This document shows positions 8,486 through 16,198 of a DNA stretch of 64,000 nucleotides, one piece after another (the stretch's first letter is position 1; every line of letters starts with the position of its first letter). Both the position numbers and the translations under genes were made by a program. The notes beneath the pieces were generated by a model. The model was not told the origin of the DNA. It worked only from the letters and a program-made list of their open reading frames with translations, and ran no database searches. Origin of the DNA: Nitratireductor kimnyeongensis (GTDB lineage Bacteria; Pseudomonadota; Alphaproteobacteria; Rhizobiales; Rhizobiaceae); assembly GCF_019891395.1 (NCBI RefSeq), contig NZ_CP078144.1, positions 124,001-188,000 of the forward strand, written 5' to 3'.

Positions 8486-9355
8486 TTATTGGTTTGTCTG
8501 GTTTTGGGTCTTGGTATTGCGTGCCAGGTCGGCGATCCCCACCACGCCGGCCTTGTCGCCGAGCCTGGCCGGCACAAGCCGGGGCCTCAGCCTTTCGGGC
8601 ACATCGTCAAGATGCGCCTCGATGCGCGCCCGGTAGCCCGGCGCCAGCCCGATGCCGCCGCCGATCACGATGCGCGCCGGGTCGAGTGTCAGTTTGATGT
8701 TGCGACACAGAATGGCCGCGCGCCGCGCCGAGAGGTCGAGAATGGCATCGGCCCAGCCTTCGCCTTTCTCCGCTGCGGTAAAAACCTCGCGTGCACTCGC
8801 ACCCGGCTGATGCGCCGCCGCCTCGGCGGCAATGAAATTGCCCGAGACATGATCTTCAAGCGCGCCGTCGAAATCCTGCCCCTGCGTGAGGCCGAAATGG
8901 CCGGCGAGCCCGGCCCGCAATTTGCCGTCCAGAACGACGCCGCCACCAATCCCGGTAGAGATCGTCAGGAAAACAAGATCCCCCTCACCGTCACCATATC
9001 GATATTCGCCCCAGGCGGCGGCCTGCGCATCATTGGCGGCGATGGCCGGTTTTCCCGAAAGGCCAACCACCGTCTGCAACAGTGGAAACCGGTCTGGAAT
9101 GTCGAGCGTCTTGCGGTTGAGCGGCGACCACAGTCCGTCATCGACAATGCCTGTCACCGCCACGCCAACACTTTCGTAGGTTCCCTGCCAGTGCGCGATT
9201 CCGGCAAACAGCGCTTCCAGCCATTCGGCCGGGCCGCCGTCTCCTTTCGGGGTCGGCATGGTCAGGCTATCGGCAACGGTCTCACCGCGCACGAGGGCGG
9301 CGAGCATTTTCGTCCCGCCAATATCGAGCGCCAGAACCGTTTCCTTGTCGCTCAT
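8486..9355 (-). CDS. nanK: ROK-family sugar kinase, probable N-acetylmannosamine kinase
   Basis: A 289-residue ROK kinase. LALDIGGTKMLAALV (residues 7-21) is the ATP-binding phosphate-1 motif, NDAQAAAWGEY and ISTGIGGGVVLDG follow in the normal order, and GHFGL holds the conserved histidine. The usual ROK zinc-binding CxCGxxGC motif is absent; QDFDGALEDHVSG stands in its place, as in some NanK-type kinases. The ATG at 9355 overlaps the nanE stop (ATGA), so the two are translationally coupled. Expected reaction: phosphorylation of ManNAc to ManNAc-6-P for NanE. The sugar is inferred from this pairing; glucose or GlcNAc kinase activity is an alternative. Confidence 0.8.
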   Translation of the reverse strand: MSDKETVLALDIGGTKMLAALVRGETVADSLTMPTPKGDGGPAEWLEALFAGIAHWQGTYESVGVAVTGIVDDGLWSPLNRKTLDIPDRFPLLQTVVGLSGKPAIAANDAQAAAWGEYRYGDGEGDLVFLTISTGIGGGVVLDGKLRAGLAGHFGLTQGQDFDGALEDHVSGNFIAAEAAAHQPGASAREVFTAAEKGEGWADAILDLSARRAAILCRNIKLTLDPARIVIGGGIGLAPGYRARIEAHLDDVPERLRPRLVPARLGDKAGVVGIADLARNTKTQNQTNQ

Positions 9356-10035
9356 GCGCCCGCTCCCGCCGCCTCGTCCATGTCGGCACGAAACCATGAT
9401 GTCACATGCTCAGGCCGGGTGATCGCCGAGCCGACCACCACCAGCCGCGCACCGGCCTTCAATGCCGCACGCGCATGGTGCGGCTGGCGGATGCAGCCCT
9501 CCGCCACCACATAGGGCGTCAGCGCGCGCATGGCGCGGATCAGGTCGAGATCGGGCTCTGTCGGCTCCGGCCCGCCCGTATAGCCCGAAAGCGTGGAGCC
9601 CACCATTTCGGCTCCTTCATCCAGCGCCTGCCGCGCGTCGGAGACGATGGAGCAGTCGGCCATGGCGATCTTGCCTGCCGCGTGAATGCGGCTTACGAGC
9701 TCGGCCGTCGGCACGGGGCGTTCACGCTGCGTGGCGTCATAGGCGATCACATCCGCCCCCGCCGCCGCCAGCGCCTCCACATCCTCGATCCATGGCGTGA
9801 TCCGCACGGGCGAGTTGTCGAGATCCCGTTTCACGAGCCCGATAATGGGGGCATCGGTCGCCGCCCGCACGGCCTCCACATAAGGGGCAGATTCGATCCG
9901 CAATCCCTGCGCGCCGCCGGCAAGGGCGGCCAGCGCGAAGCCAACGACAAAGGGTGCCGCATCCATCGGCCCGTCCGTCACCGGCTGGCAGGAGACGATC
10001 AGACCGTTCTCAAGCGACTGAATGCTGTCTGTCAC
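9352..10035 (-). CDS. nanE: N-acetylmannosamine-6-phosphate 2-epimerase
   Basis: A TIM-barrel epimerase of about 227 residues. Recognisable NanE segments are GLIVSCQPVTDGPMD, GAQGLRIES, IIGLVKRDLDNSPVRITP, IAYDATQRERP, ADCSIVSD, GSTLSGYTGG and VVAEGCIRQPHHARAALKAGARLVVVGSAITRPE. It converts ManNAc-6-P to GlcNAc-6-P. The GTG at 10035 is preferred because GGGGGA sits just upstream; the ATG pair at 10062-10065 has no ribosome site and would place coding sequence closer to the operator. No sialate lyase (nanA) or nagA/nagB is nearby, so the operon is probably for imported ManNAc-type sugars, with the later steps encoded elsewhere. Confidence 0.88.
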   Translation of the reverse strand: MTDSIQSLENGLIVSCQPVTDGPMDAAPFVVGFALAALAGGAQGLRIESAPYVEAVRAATDAPIIGLVKRDLDNSPVRITPWIEDVEALAAAGADVIAYDATQRERPVPTAELVSRIHAAGKIAMADCSIVSDARQALDEGAEMVGSTLSGYTGGPEPTEPDLDLIRAMRALTPYVVAEGCIRQPHHARAALKAGARLVVVGSAITRPEHVTSWFRADMDEAAGAGA

Positions 10036-10089
10036 GCTTGTTCCCCCGTTTGAAGGGGGCATCATAGGCAGAAGAAATACCAGATAACA

Positions 10090-10106
10090 ACCAGTTTCAA
10101 ACTGGT
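10090..10106. promoter_or_regulatory. GntR operator before nanE, near-perfect inverted repeat
   Basis: ACCAGTTTCAAACTGGT has 8-bp perfect arms around a single C, followed by ATTAT. It lies between the stop of the gntR gene (10111) and the nanE start. A related 17-mer with 13 identical bases and the same trailing ATTAT occurs upstream of gntR (10909-10925), which supports both as sites for the UTRA-type regulator encoded between them. Confidence 0.75.
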
Positions 10107-10110
10107 ATTA

Positions 10111-10860
10111 TCAGCGATGCAGCTCGATCACGAAATCATACACGTCGCCGCGATATTTGGTCTGGGTGAACTCCACGATCTGCCCGTCTTCCAGAAAGCA
10201 GCGGCGCTCCACCACAAGCAGGCTGGTGTGCGGCGGCGCTTCGAGCAGGCGCGCCTCTTCCGGCGTGATCGGCGTTGATTGCATGCGCTGAACCGCGCGC
10301 ACCGGCATGGCTCCGCGCGCCTCCAACGCCTGATAGAGCGATGCACCCACTGCTGCGGGTCTGGGCAGAAACCGCACGGGCAGTGCCGCAGTCTCGATGG
10401 CGATGGGCGTGTCGTCAGCGGTGCGGATCCGTTTCAGCCGCGCAATTTCCTCGCCGCCTGAAATGCCGAGCGCCATCATTTCGGCAGGAGAAGGACGTGC
10501 AGTTTCCTTGGAAATCCAGATGCAGCCGGGCTCCAGCCCGCGCGAGCGCATGTCTTCGGAAAAGCTGGTCATGGTTGAGAGCGATTTCTCCAGACGCGAG
10601 GAAACCACGGTCTTCGCCCCGTGCCGGCGATGCAGCAGCCCCTCTCGTTCCAGGTCCTCGATGGCGCGGCGTATGGTGACGCGCGACATGGAAAGGGCAG
10701 CACACAGCGTGCGCTCGCTGGGGATCACCGCCCCCCGTTTCAGCCGCGAGGAATGAATGGCTTCCGCCAGCGCCATCTTCACCCTTCGATAGAGCGGTTC
10801 GGCGCTGTTGCCGCGCGCGATGTGCCCACGCATGAAGTCAAGAAGTGCCGCTTCTTCCAT
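10111..10860 (-). CDS. GntR-family regulator (HutC/UTRA subfamily)
   Basis: About 249 residues. The N-terminal winged helix-turn-helix is visible in SSRLKRGAVIPSERTLCAALSMSRVTIRRAIEDLEREGLLHRRHGAKTVV, followed by a UTRA ligand-binding domain (EEIARLKRIRTADDTPIAIETAALP through YRGDVYDFVIELHR). The ATG at 10860 follows AGGAAG at a good distance; an ATG at 10896 would add 12 residues. It is first in the leftward nan-type operon and is flanked by two matching operators, so it probably represses both itself and nanE. NagR/YvoA-like members of this subfamily respond to amino-sugar phosphates; a ManNAc- or GlcNAc-phosphate ligand is therefore plausible. Confidence 0.88.
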   Translation of the reverse strand: MEEAALLDFMRGHIARGNSAEPLYRRVKMALAEAIHSSRLKRGAVIPSERTLCAALSMSRVTIRRAIEDLEREGLLHRRHGAKTVVSSRLEKSLSTMTSFSEDMRSRGLEPGCIWISKETARPSPAEMMALGISGGEEIARLKRIRTADDTPIAIETAALPVRFLPRPAAVGASLYQALEARGAMPVRAVQRMQSTPITPEEARLLEAPPHTSLLVVERRCFLEDGQIVEFTQTKYRGDVYDFVIELHR

Positions 10861-10908
10861 CTCTCTTCCTCTGGCCTGTACTTGCCAGAGGATCATGCCA
10901 AATTTTTC

Positions 10909-10925
10909 ACAGGTTTTGAACTGGT
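10909..10925. promoter_or_regulatory. Second GntR operator, before the regulator gene
   Basis: ACAGGTTTTGAACTGGT matches the nanE-side operator at 13 of 17 positions and shares the downstream ATTAT. It lies 49 bases before the gntR start, in the same orientation relative to transcription, as expected for autoregulation. The left half is degenerate, so it may be the weaker site. Confidence 0.6.
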
Positions 10926-11130
10926 ATTATTTGATTTCTTGTCGCAGCCCCGGCCCGGGGGTGAGACCGTGACCGGGATCGTTTTGAGAAGCATGCCGGA
11001 ATCTTTTGCAGCGAGATCGGAATTCCTTTCCGTGCCCTGCACGCGCCGCGGTGATGCGCGGAGGCATCCCGGTTGCGGCCGGGCCACACAGGCAGGTTGC
11101 ATGGCTTCAATTCCGGAACGGTCCCCTCCC

Positions 11131-12144
11131 TCACCCGTTGCGGAAGGCGTAGCTGTAGCCATTGATGGCCGGCACACCGCCGAGATGCGCATAAAGCACT
11201 CTGGAGCCTTCGGGAAAGAAGCCCTTCTTCACGAGGTCGATCATGCCCTGCATGGATTTGCCCTCATAGACCGGGTCGGTCATCATGCCTTCAAGCCGCG
11301 CGCAAAGCCGGATGGCGTCCTTCGTCTCTTCCGAGGGCACGCCATAGGCGGGGTAGGCGTAATCCTCGATCAACACCAGATCGTCATCGGCAATCTCGTG
11401 GCCAAGCTCCACCAGCTTCGCCGTGTTGTGCGCGATCTCCAGCACCTGTGCGCGGGTCTGGCCCGGCGTGCCGGAGGCGTCGATACCGATCACCTTGCGC
11501 GCCCGCCCGTCGGCGGCAAAGCCGACCAGCATGCCGGCATGGGTCGAGCCCGTCACGGTGCAGACGACAATATAGTCGAAGGTGAAGCCAAGCTCTTCTT
11601 CCTGCGCGCGCACCTCTTCGGCAAATCCCACATAGCCGAGCCCGCCATATTTATGCACCGAGGCACCCGCAGGGATCGCATAGGGCTTTCCACCTTTCGC
11701 TTCCACGTCCTTCAAGGCGTTTTCCCAGCTTTCGCGAATGCCGATATCGAATCCCTCGTCCACCATCTCGACATCCGCGCCCATCACACGGCTTAAGAGG
11801 ATATTGCCGACCCGGTCATAAACAGCATCTTCATGCGGTACCCAGCTTTCCTGAACCAGTCGACATTTGAAGCCAATCTTCGCCGCCGTCGCCGCCACCA
11901 TGCGGGTATGGTTCGATTGCACGCCGCCGATCGAAACCAGCGTGTCGGCACCCGAAGCAATCGCATCGGGCACGATATATTCCAGCTTGCGCAGCTTGTT
12001 GCCGCCGAAGGCGAGGCCGGAATTGCAGTCCTCCCGCTTGGCATAAAGCGAAACCCCATCGCCCAGATGCGCGGAAAGGCGCTCCAGCTTTTCGATGGGG
12101 GTAGGGCCGAAAGTGAGCGGATAGCGTTCGAATTTCTCCAGCAT
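11131..12144 (-). CDS. acdS: 1-aminocyclopropane-1-carboxylate (ACC) deaminase
   Basis: A 337-residue PLP enzyme of the tryptophan-synthase-beta fold that splits the plant ethylene precursor ACC into 2-oxobutanoate and ammonia. The PLP lysine is K50 in [10 protein letters not shown], and [10 protein letters not shown] holds the S77 and N78 pocket. The residues that separate true ACC deaminase from D-cysteine desulfhydrase are present: Y293-E294 in [12 protein letters not shown] and L321 in YAHLGG, one less than in Pseudomonas numbering (Y294, E295, L322). AAGG precedes the ATG. The divergent Lrp-type gene is the usual acdR partner. A root-associated or plant-associated lifestyle is suggested by this gene. 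Confidence 0.93.
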   Translation of the reverse strand: MLEKFERYPLTFGPTPIEKLERLSAHLGDGVSLYAKREDCNSGLAFGGNKLRKLEYIVPDAIASGADTLVSIGGVQSNHTRMVAATAAKIGFKCRLVQESWVPHEDAVYDRVGNILLSRVMGADVEMVDEGFDIGIRESWENALKDVEAKGGKPYAIPAGASVHKYGGLGYVGFAEEVRAQEEELGFTFDYIVVCTVTGSTHAGMLVGFAADGRARKVIGIDASGTPGQTRAQVLEIAHNTAKLVELGHEIADDDLVLIEDYAYPAYGVPSEETKDAIRLCARLEGMMTDPVYEGKSMQGMIDLVKKGFFPEGSRVLYAHLGGVPAINGYSYAFRNG

Positions 12145-12288
12145 GGCAGGCCTTTCGATGATGTCTGGTCCAAGGCGAACCTAGCCGAGAAAGGCCGGAA
12201 TGTGCTTTCATATTTGAGCACGTAATTGCAGTAAACTCGTAGCTATGGCTTAATGGATGGATTATTTTCTGAGCATTTTGGGTCTTGA
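12145..12288. promoter_or_regulatory. acdS-acdR divergent control region
   Basis: This 144-base gap holds both divergent promoters. The part from about 12205 to 12285 is AT-rich (for example TTTCATATTTGAGC and ATTATTTTCTGAGC), as expected for an Lrp-type binding region. No perfect palindrome was found, which is usual for Lrp boxes. Confidence 0.5.
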
Positions 12289-12768
12289 ATGGAAGAATCT
12301 TCCACCGGAAGCAATCTCGACCGTACGGACATGCGCATTCTCCGCCATCTCCAGCGCGATGGCCGGCTGAGCAATGCCGATCTGGCGAAACTGGTCGGCG
12401 TCAGTGCCGCCACCTGCCACCGCCGCACCGAGCGGCTTTTCAGGGAGGGCTATGTAAGCGGCGTTCATGCGGCGGTCGCACCAAAGCATGTTGGGCGCGG
12501 GGCTCTGGTCATGGTCGGTGTGGTTCTCGACCGCTCCACGCCGGAGAGCTTTTCCGCCTTCGAAGCGGCGATCCGCAAATTGCCCTTCATTCTCGATTGC
12601 CATCTGGTGGCTGGCGATTTCGACTATTTCCTCAAGATCCGGGTGCGCGACATGGCCGATTTCAACCGGCTGCACGGCAGCCAGTTGATCGCCCTGCCCG
12701 GCGTGCGCCAGACGCGCACCTTTTTCGTGATGAAGGAGGTGGTGGACGGCGCTGCACTCGATTTCTGA
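12289..12768 (+). CDS. acdR: Lrp/AsnC-family regulator of ACC deaminase
   Basis: A 159-residue Lrp/AsnC protein. The N-terminal helix-turn-helix is LDRTDMRILRHLQRDGRLSNADLAKLVGVSAATCHRRTERL (about residues 10-50), and the C-terminal RAM effector domain contains VAGDFDYFLKIRVRDMADF. In other acdS-bearing proteobacteria an Lrp-like AcdR transcribed divergently from acdS activates it when ACC is present; the same arrangement is seen here. The ribosome site before the ATG at 12289 is weak, but the start preserves the full DNA-binding domain. Confidence 0.88.
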   Translation: MEESSTGSNLDRTDMRILRHLQRDGRLSNADLAKLVGVSAATCHRRTERLFREGYVSGVHAAVAPKHVGRGALVMVGVVLDRSTPESFSAFEAAIRKLPFILDCHLVAGDFDYFLKIRVRDMADFNRLHGSQLIALPGVRQTRTFFVMKEVVDGAALDF

Positions 12769-12791
12769 GCGCAGCACCGTCCGTATCGTTC

Positions 12792-13676
12792 CTATCGGCT
12801 TTTCAGCACGTTCACGATGGCTGCACTGACATCCTTCAGCGCCCCATTGCGCGTTTCAAAATCCACATCCGTGTCGGAAATGAAGATCGAGACAAGGAAG
12901 GGTGCGCGGCCGGGTGGCGTCACCATGGCCACCAGATTGCGCGTGTGGCTTCCCGCGCCGGACTTGTCGGAGATCGCCCAGTCTTTCGGCAGGGAGGCGC
13001 GCATCAGGGCGTCAGTCACGCCGCCATGGCTCATCCATTCGATGAGTTGCGTGCGCGAGGCGGGTTTCAGCACATCGCCCAGGAGCAGGGCATGCCAGGT
13101 TTCGGTCATGGCTGCCGGCGTTGTCGTGTCGCGCGGGTCACCGGGCGCAAAGGCGTTGAGCTTCGGCTCCAGCCGGTCGAGGCGGCTGACGGGATCACCG
13201 ATGCTGCGCAGGAAGGCGGTGACCGCCTTCGGCCCGCCCAGCCGCCCGATCAGGAGGTTCGCTGCCGCATTGTCGCTTATGTCCAGTGTAGCAAGGCAAA
13301 GATCTGCGATCGACATGGCCGTGCCCACATGCTTCTGCGTCACCGGCGAATAAGAAACGATATCGAACTGGCGAATGGGCAGGGACTCATCGAGAGCGAG
13401 CGCCCCGGCATCCGCCTTCGCAAGCACGCCGCCGCAAATCAGCGCCTTCACCGTGCTGTTCATCAGGAAGCGTTCCTCTGCCCGGTGGCTCCAGCGCCAG
13501 CCCGAACCGGTGTCGCGGATCACGATGCCCACCCGTGCGCCAAGCGTGCTTTCAATTCGCTCGACTGTCTGGGAGAGCGTCGCGGCGCCCTCTTCTGCGC
13601 TGGCGGGGCCGAAAAGCGACAGGCCGAGCGCGAGCCCTGCCGCGAAGCGCGACAGAACAGATGTCAGTTTACGCAT
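12792..13676 (-). CDS. Class A serine beta-lactamase
   Basis: A 294-residue periplasmic enzyme with signal peptide MRKLTSVLSRFAAGLALGLSLFGPASA. All class A catalytic motifs are present: S74-T-V-K77 in MNSTVKA (Ambler S70/K73), S134-D-N (Ambler 130-132), E170-PKLN (Ambler E166) and K238-SG (Ambler K234). The ATG at 13676 is chosen because AAGGA is correctly placed upstream; in-frame ATGs further upstream lack one and would spoil the signal peptide. It should hydrolyse penicillins and perhaps early cephalosporins; the spectrum cannot be read from the sequence. It diverges from an AmpR-type activator. Confidence 0.93.
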   Translation of the reverse strand: MRKLTSVLSRFAAGLALGLSLFGPASAEEGAATLSQTVERIESTLGARVGIVIRDTGSGWRWSHRAEERFLMNSTVKALICGGVLAKADAGALALDESLPIRQFDIVSYSPVTQKHVGTAMSIADLCLATLDISDNAAANLLIGRLGGPKAVTAFLRSIGDPVSRLDRLEPKLNAFAPGDPRDTTTPAAMTETWHALLLGDVLKPASRTQLIEWMSHGGVTDALMRASLPKDWAISDKSGAGSHTRNLVAMVTPPGRAPFLVSIFISDTDVDFETRNGALKDVSAAIVNVLKSR

Positions 13677-13745
13677 GTCTTGTTCCTTGTTCATGCCGGC
13701 TGGCATTTGCCTGTCAGCCGGCGGAGGAGCCCCGCTATGCCCTTG

Positions 13746-13767
13746 CATGACATCAGTCAATGTCATG
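13746..13767. promoter_or_regulatory. Inverted repeat in bla-ampR intergenic region
   Basis: CATGACAT (13746-13753) and ATGTCATG (13760-13767) are perfect 8-bp arms around CAGTCA. The element lies between the divergent beta-lactamase and LysR/AmpR-type genes, about 77 bases from the regulator start, where AmpR-type proteins bind. Binding is inferred from position. Confidence 0.65.
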
Positions 13768-13843
13768 ACAATCCTATATTTCGGCTTGCGTTCGCGCCGC
13801 AAACGACAAATGATCAGGGGTATCATTAGATAAAGTAATATCA

Positions 13844-14719
13844 ATGGACAGAGCCGATATTCCGCTCAATGCGCTGCGCGTGTTCGAGGTTGCCATGCGG
13901 CAGGGCAGTTTCACCAGGGCGGCGGAGGAGTTGCGGGTCACGCAGGCCGCCGTCAGCCACCAGATCGCCCGGCTGGAGGATAGGCTCGGTGTCGCCCTGT
14001 TCCTGCGGGCGTCCGGCGGGCTGGTGCCGACCGATGAGGGGCGCCTCCTCTATCCCGTGCTGGAACACGGGCTCGACGGCATTGCCCGCACGCTGTCCCG
14101 CATCACCGGGCGGCGCGATGTGGAGCTCCTGAAGATCGGCGTGAACACCACCTTCGCGCTCGGCTGGCTGTTGCCCAGGCTTGCCGCCTTCGAGAACGCC
14201 CATCCGGAGGTCGACCTGCGCATCTCCACAAACAACAACCGCGTCGACATTCTGCGTGAAGGGCTCGACATGGCGATCCGCTTCGGCAATGGAAGCTGGA
14301 CCGGAAATGATGCGGTCCCCCTTGTCGCAGCACCCATGGCGCCGCTTTGCGCGCCGTCCCTCGCGCTGCGTCTATCGGAGCCTGCGGATCTGGCCCAGAT
14401 GGTTCTCTTAAGAAGCTATCGCAGTGCCGAATGGCCTGGCTGGTTCGAGGCGGCGGGCACACCCTGTCCGCCCGTCACCGGTCCCGTGCTGGATTCCTCC
14501 ATCGCCCTGGCGCAGCTTGCCGCTGAGGGCGCGGGCGTCGCGCTTCTGCCGGTCGCAATGTTTGCCCGACAGATCGCGGAGGGACGGCTGACTCAGCCGT
14601 TCGGCACCACGGTTTCCGCCGGCCGCTATCATCTGACGTGGCACTCGGATCGCCCCCAGACCAGCGCGATGGCGCGTTTCCGGCAATGGATCATCACCGA
14701 GTGTGCGCGCGCCACCTGA
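13844..14719 (+). CDS. LysR-family regulator, AmpR type
   Basis: A 291-residue LysR protein. IPLNALRVFEVAMRQGSFTRAAEELRVTQAAVSHQIARLEDRLGVALFLRASGGL aligns well by eye with the AmpR N-terminus (IPLN-LRAFEAAARH-SFTRAA). An effector domain with GVNTTFALGWLLPRL and DMAIRFGNG follows. AmpR proteins control a divergent beta-lactamase gene in response to muropeptides or UDP-muramyl-pentapeptide. Here the divergent gene is the class A enzyme, as in the NmcR and PenR systems. Inducible expression is expected but not proven. Confidence 0.88.
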   Translation: MDRADIPLNALRVFEVAMRQGSFTRAAEELRVTQAAVSHQIARLEDRLGVALFLRASGGLVPTDEGRLLYPVLEHGLDGIARTLSRITGRRDVELLKIGVNTTFALGWLLPRLAAFENAHPEVDLRISTNNNRVDILREGLDMAIRFGNGSWTGNDAVPLVAAPMAPLCAPSLALRLSEPADLAQMVLLRSYRSAEWPGWFEAAGTPCPPVTGPVLDSSIALAQLAAEGAGVALLPVAMFARQIAEGRLTQPFGTTVSAGRYHLTWHSDRPQTSAMARFRQWIITECARAT

Positions 14720-14728
14720 ACCTCAGCG

Positions 14729-15523
14729 TCACCGCCCCTCATAGCGCGGCGTCCGCCGCTCGATCCACGCACCGAGGCCTTCATGCACATCGCGGGTCGC
14801 TGCCATTCTGGCAAACTGTTCACTCTCGATCTGCAGACCCTCTGCAATCGTGGTGTTGAGGCCGCGCGTCACCGCATGGAGGATCCGCGCGCTCGCCAGC
14901 GGTGGATGACGCGTGATGCGTTCGGCCAGTTCGAAGGCCGCATCGAGAAGTTTTCCATGCGGCACGACCCGATTGACAATGCCCATCTCGCAGGCCCGTT
15001 CGGGGCTGAAGGGATCGCCCGTCAGCAGATATTCGAGTGCTCGCTTGCGCCCGGCCAGTCTTGGCAGGCGCTGTGTGCCGCCGAAGGTCGGCGGGATGCC
15101 GATATTGATCTCCGGCTTGGCGAAAAGCGCCCGCTCGCTCGCGAGTGCCAGATGAACAGCCTCGGTGATCTCGCACCCGCCGCCGAAGGCAAGCCCGTTC
15201 ACCGCCGCGATGATGGGCTTCGGGAACGCCTCCATGCGCGATGTCATTGCCTGCCCGCGCCGCACGAATTCGCGCACCGCCACATCCACGCCGTCCTTGA
15301 TGCTTCGCGTAAATTCATGGATGTCGCCGCCCGCTGAAAAGGCGCGGTCGCCGGCACCTGTCAGGATCACCGCCTTGATGGTCTCTTCCTGCTCGATCCG
15401 ATCCAGCAGCTCCATGAGCCTGTCATTGGTCGCATAATCCAGGGCGTTGAGCTTTTGTGGCCGGTTGAGCGTCAGCAGCGCGATCTGGCTGCGCTTTTCA
15501 AAGAGCACTGTGCTGGTCGACAT
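14729..15523 (-). CDS. Enoyl-CoA hydratase/isomerase family protein
   Basis: A 264-residue crotonase-fold protein. FSAGGDIHEF (first oxyanion-hole region), AAVNGLAFGGGCEI (second) and KPEINIGIPPTFGGTQRLPRLAGR are normal crotonase motifs; P-E-I in this last segment holds the usual catalytic glutamate position. The ATG at 15523 follows GGAGGATGAC; an upstream start would be within the divergent promoter. Its acyl-CoA substrate is unknown. The divergent TetR gene is the likely regulator. It ends 10 bases before the convergent end of the AmpR-type gene. Confidence 0.88.
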   Translation of the reverse strand: MSTSTVLFEKRSQIALLTLNRPQKLNALDYATNDRLMELLDRIEQEETIKAVILTGAGDRAFSAGGDIHEFTRSIKDGVDVAVREFVRRGQAMTSRMEAFPKPIIAAVNGLAFGGGCEITEAVHLALASERALFAKPEINIGIPPTFGGTQRLPRLAGRKRALEYLLTGDPFSPERACEMGIVNRVVPHGKLLDAAFELAERITRHPPLASARILHAVTRGLNTTIAEGLQIESEQFARMAATRDVHEGLGAWIERRTPRYEGR

Positions 15524-15610
15524 GTCATCCTCCGATGCCTTTGCAAAAACCTGCATCGGGGCTAACATCAGACGTCAATCATATAAACTCACTGGTCAGT
15601 ATAGATTGCT

Positions 15611-16198
15611 ATGCCGAGAGACGCCGCACATACACGGGAGAAAATCGTCAAAACGGCCAGTCGCCTGTTTTATGCCAAGGGCATTCGCGCTGTCAGCATG
15701 GATATCGTGGCGGAGAAAGCGGGCCTCACCAAGAAGACGCTCTATTATCATTTCCGCAGCAAGGATGATCTGGTCACCGCCTATCTCGCCTCCCGCGACC
15801 AGCCCAATCTCGACCTCTTCGCCAAATGGTTTGCGCAAGCGGACGGGCCGCTTCCCGAGCGCATCCGCACCATCTTCGAAAACATCGCCGAGGGGGCAGC
15901 AAGCCGCCGCTGGAAGGGCTGCGGTTTCCTGCGCACGGCGGCCGAACTGGTCGAGACACCGGGTCACCCGGCGGTGAAGCAGGCCTCGGCCCACAAGAAG
16001 CGGCTTGAGGCCTGGCTTGCCGAGGTGATCGCCGCCGAACAGCCCGACCACGCGCCGCAGCTCGCGCGCCATGTCCTGCTTCTGCTCGACGGCGCCTTTT
16101 CCACCATGCTCGTGCATCACGACACGGCCTATATCAGCAGCGCCGGCGAGGCGGCTGCGGCGTTGCTGCGCGGAAAGGGTTTTATGTCAGCCGCGTGA
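15611..16198 (+). CDS. TetR-family transcriptional regulator
   Basis: A 195-residue TetR protein. TREKIVKTASRLFYAKGIRAVSMDIVAEKAGLTKKTLYYHFRSKDDLVTAYL is the N-terminal three-helix DNA-binding domain (about residues 8-60). The C-terminal domain includes GCGFLRTAAELVETPGHPAV, seen in a subgroup of small-molecule responders. It diverges from the enoyl-CoA hydratase gene, whose repression in the absence of an acyl-CoA-type ligand is a reasonable guess. Its stop overlaps the convergent M20 peptidase end by 17 bases. Confidence 0.88.
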   Translation: MPRDAAHTREKIVKTASRLFYAKGIRAVSMDIVAEKAGLTKKTLYYHFRSKDDLVTAYLASRDQPNLDLFAKWFAQADGPLPERIRTIFENIAEGAASRRWKGCGFLRTAAELVETPGHPAVKQASAHKKRLEAWLAEVIAAEQPDHAPQLARHVLLLLDGAFSTMLVHHDTAYISSAGEAAAALLRGKGFMSAA

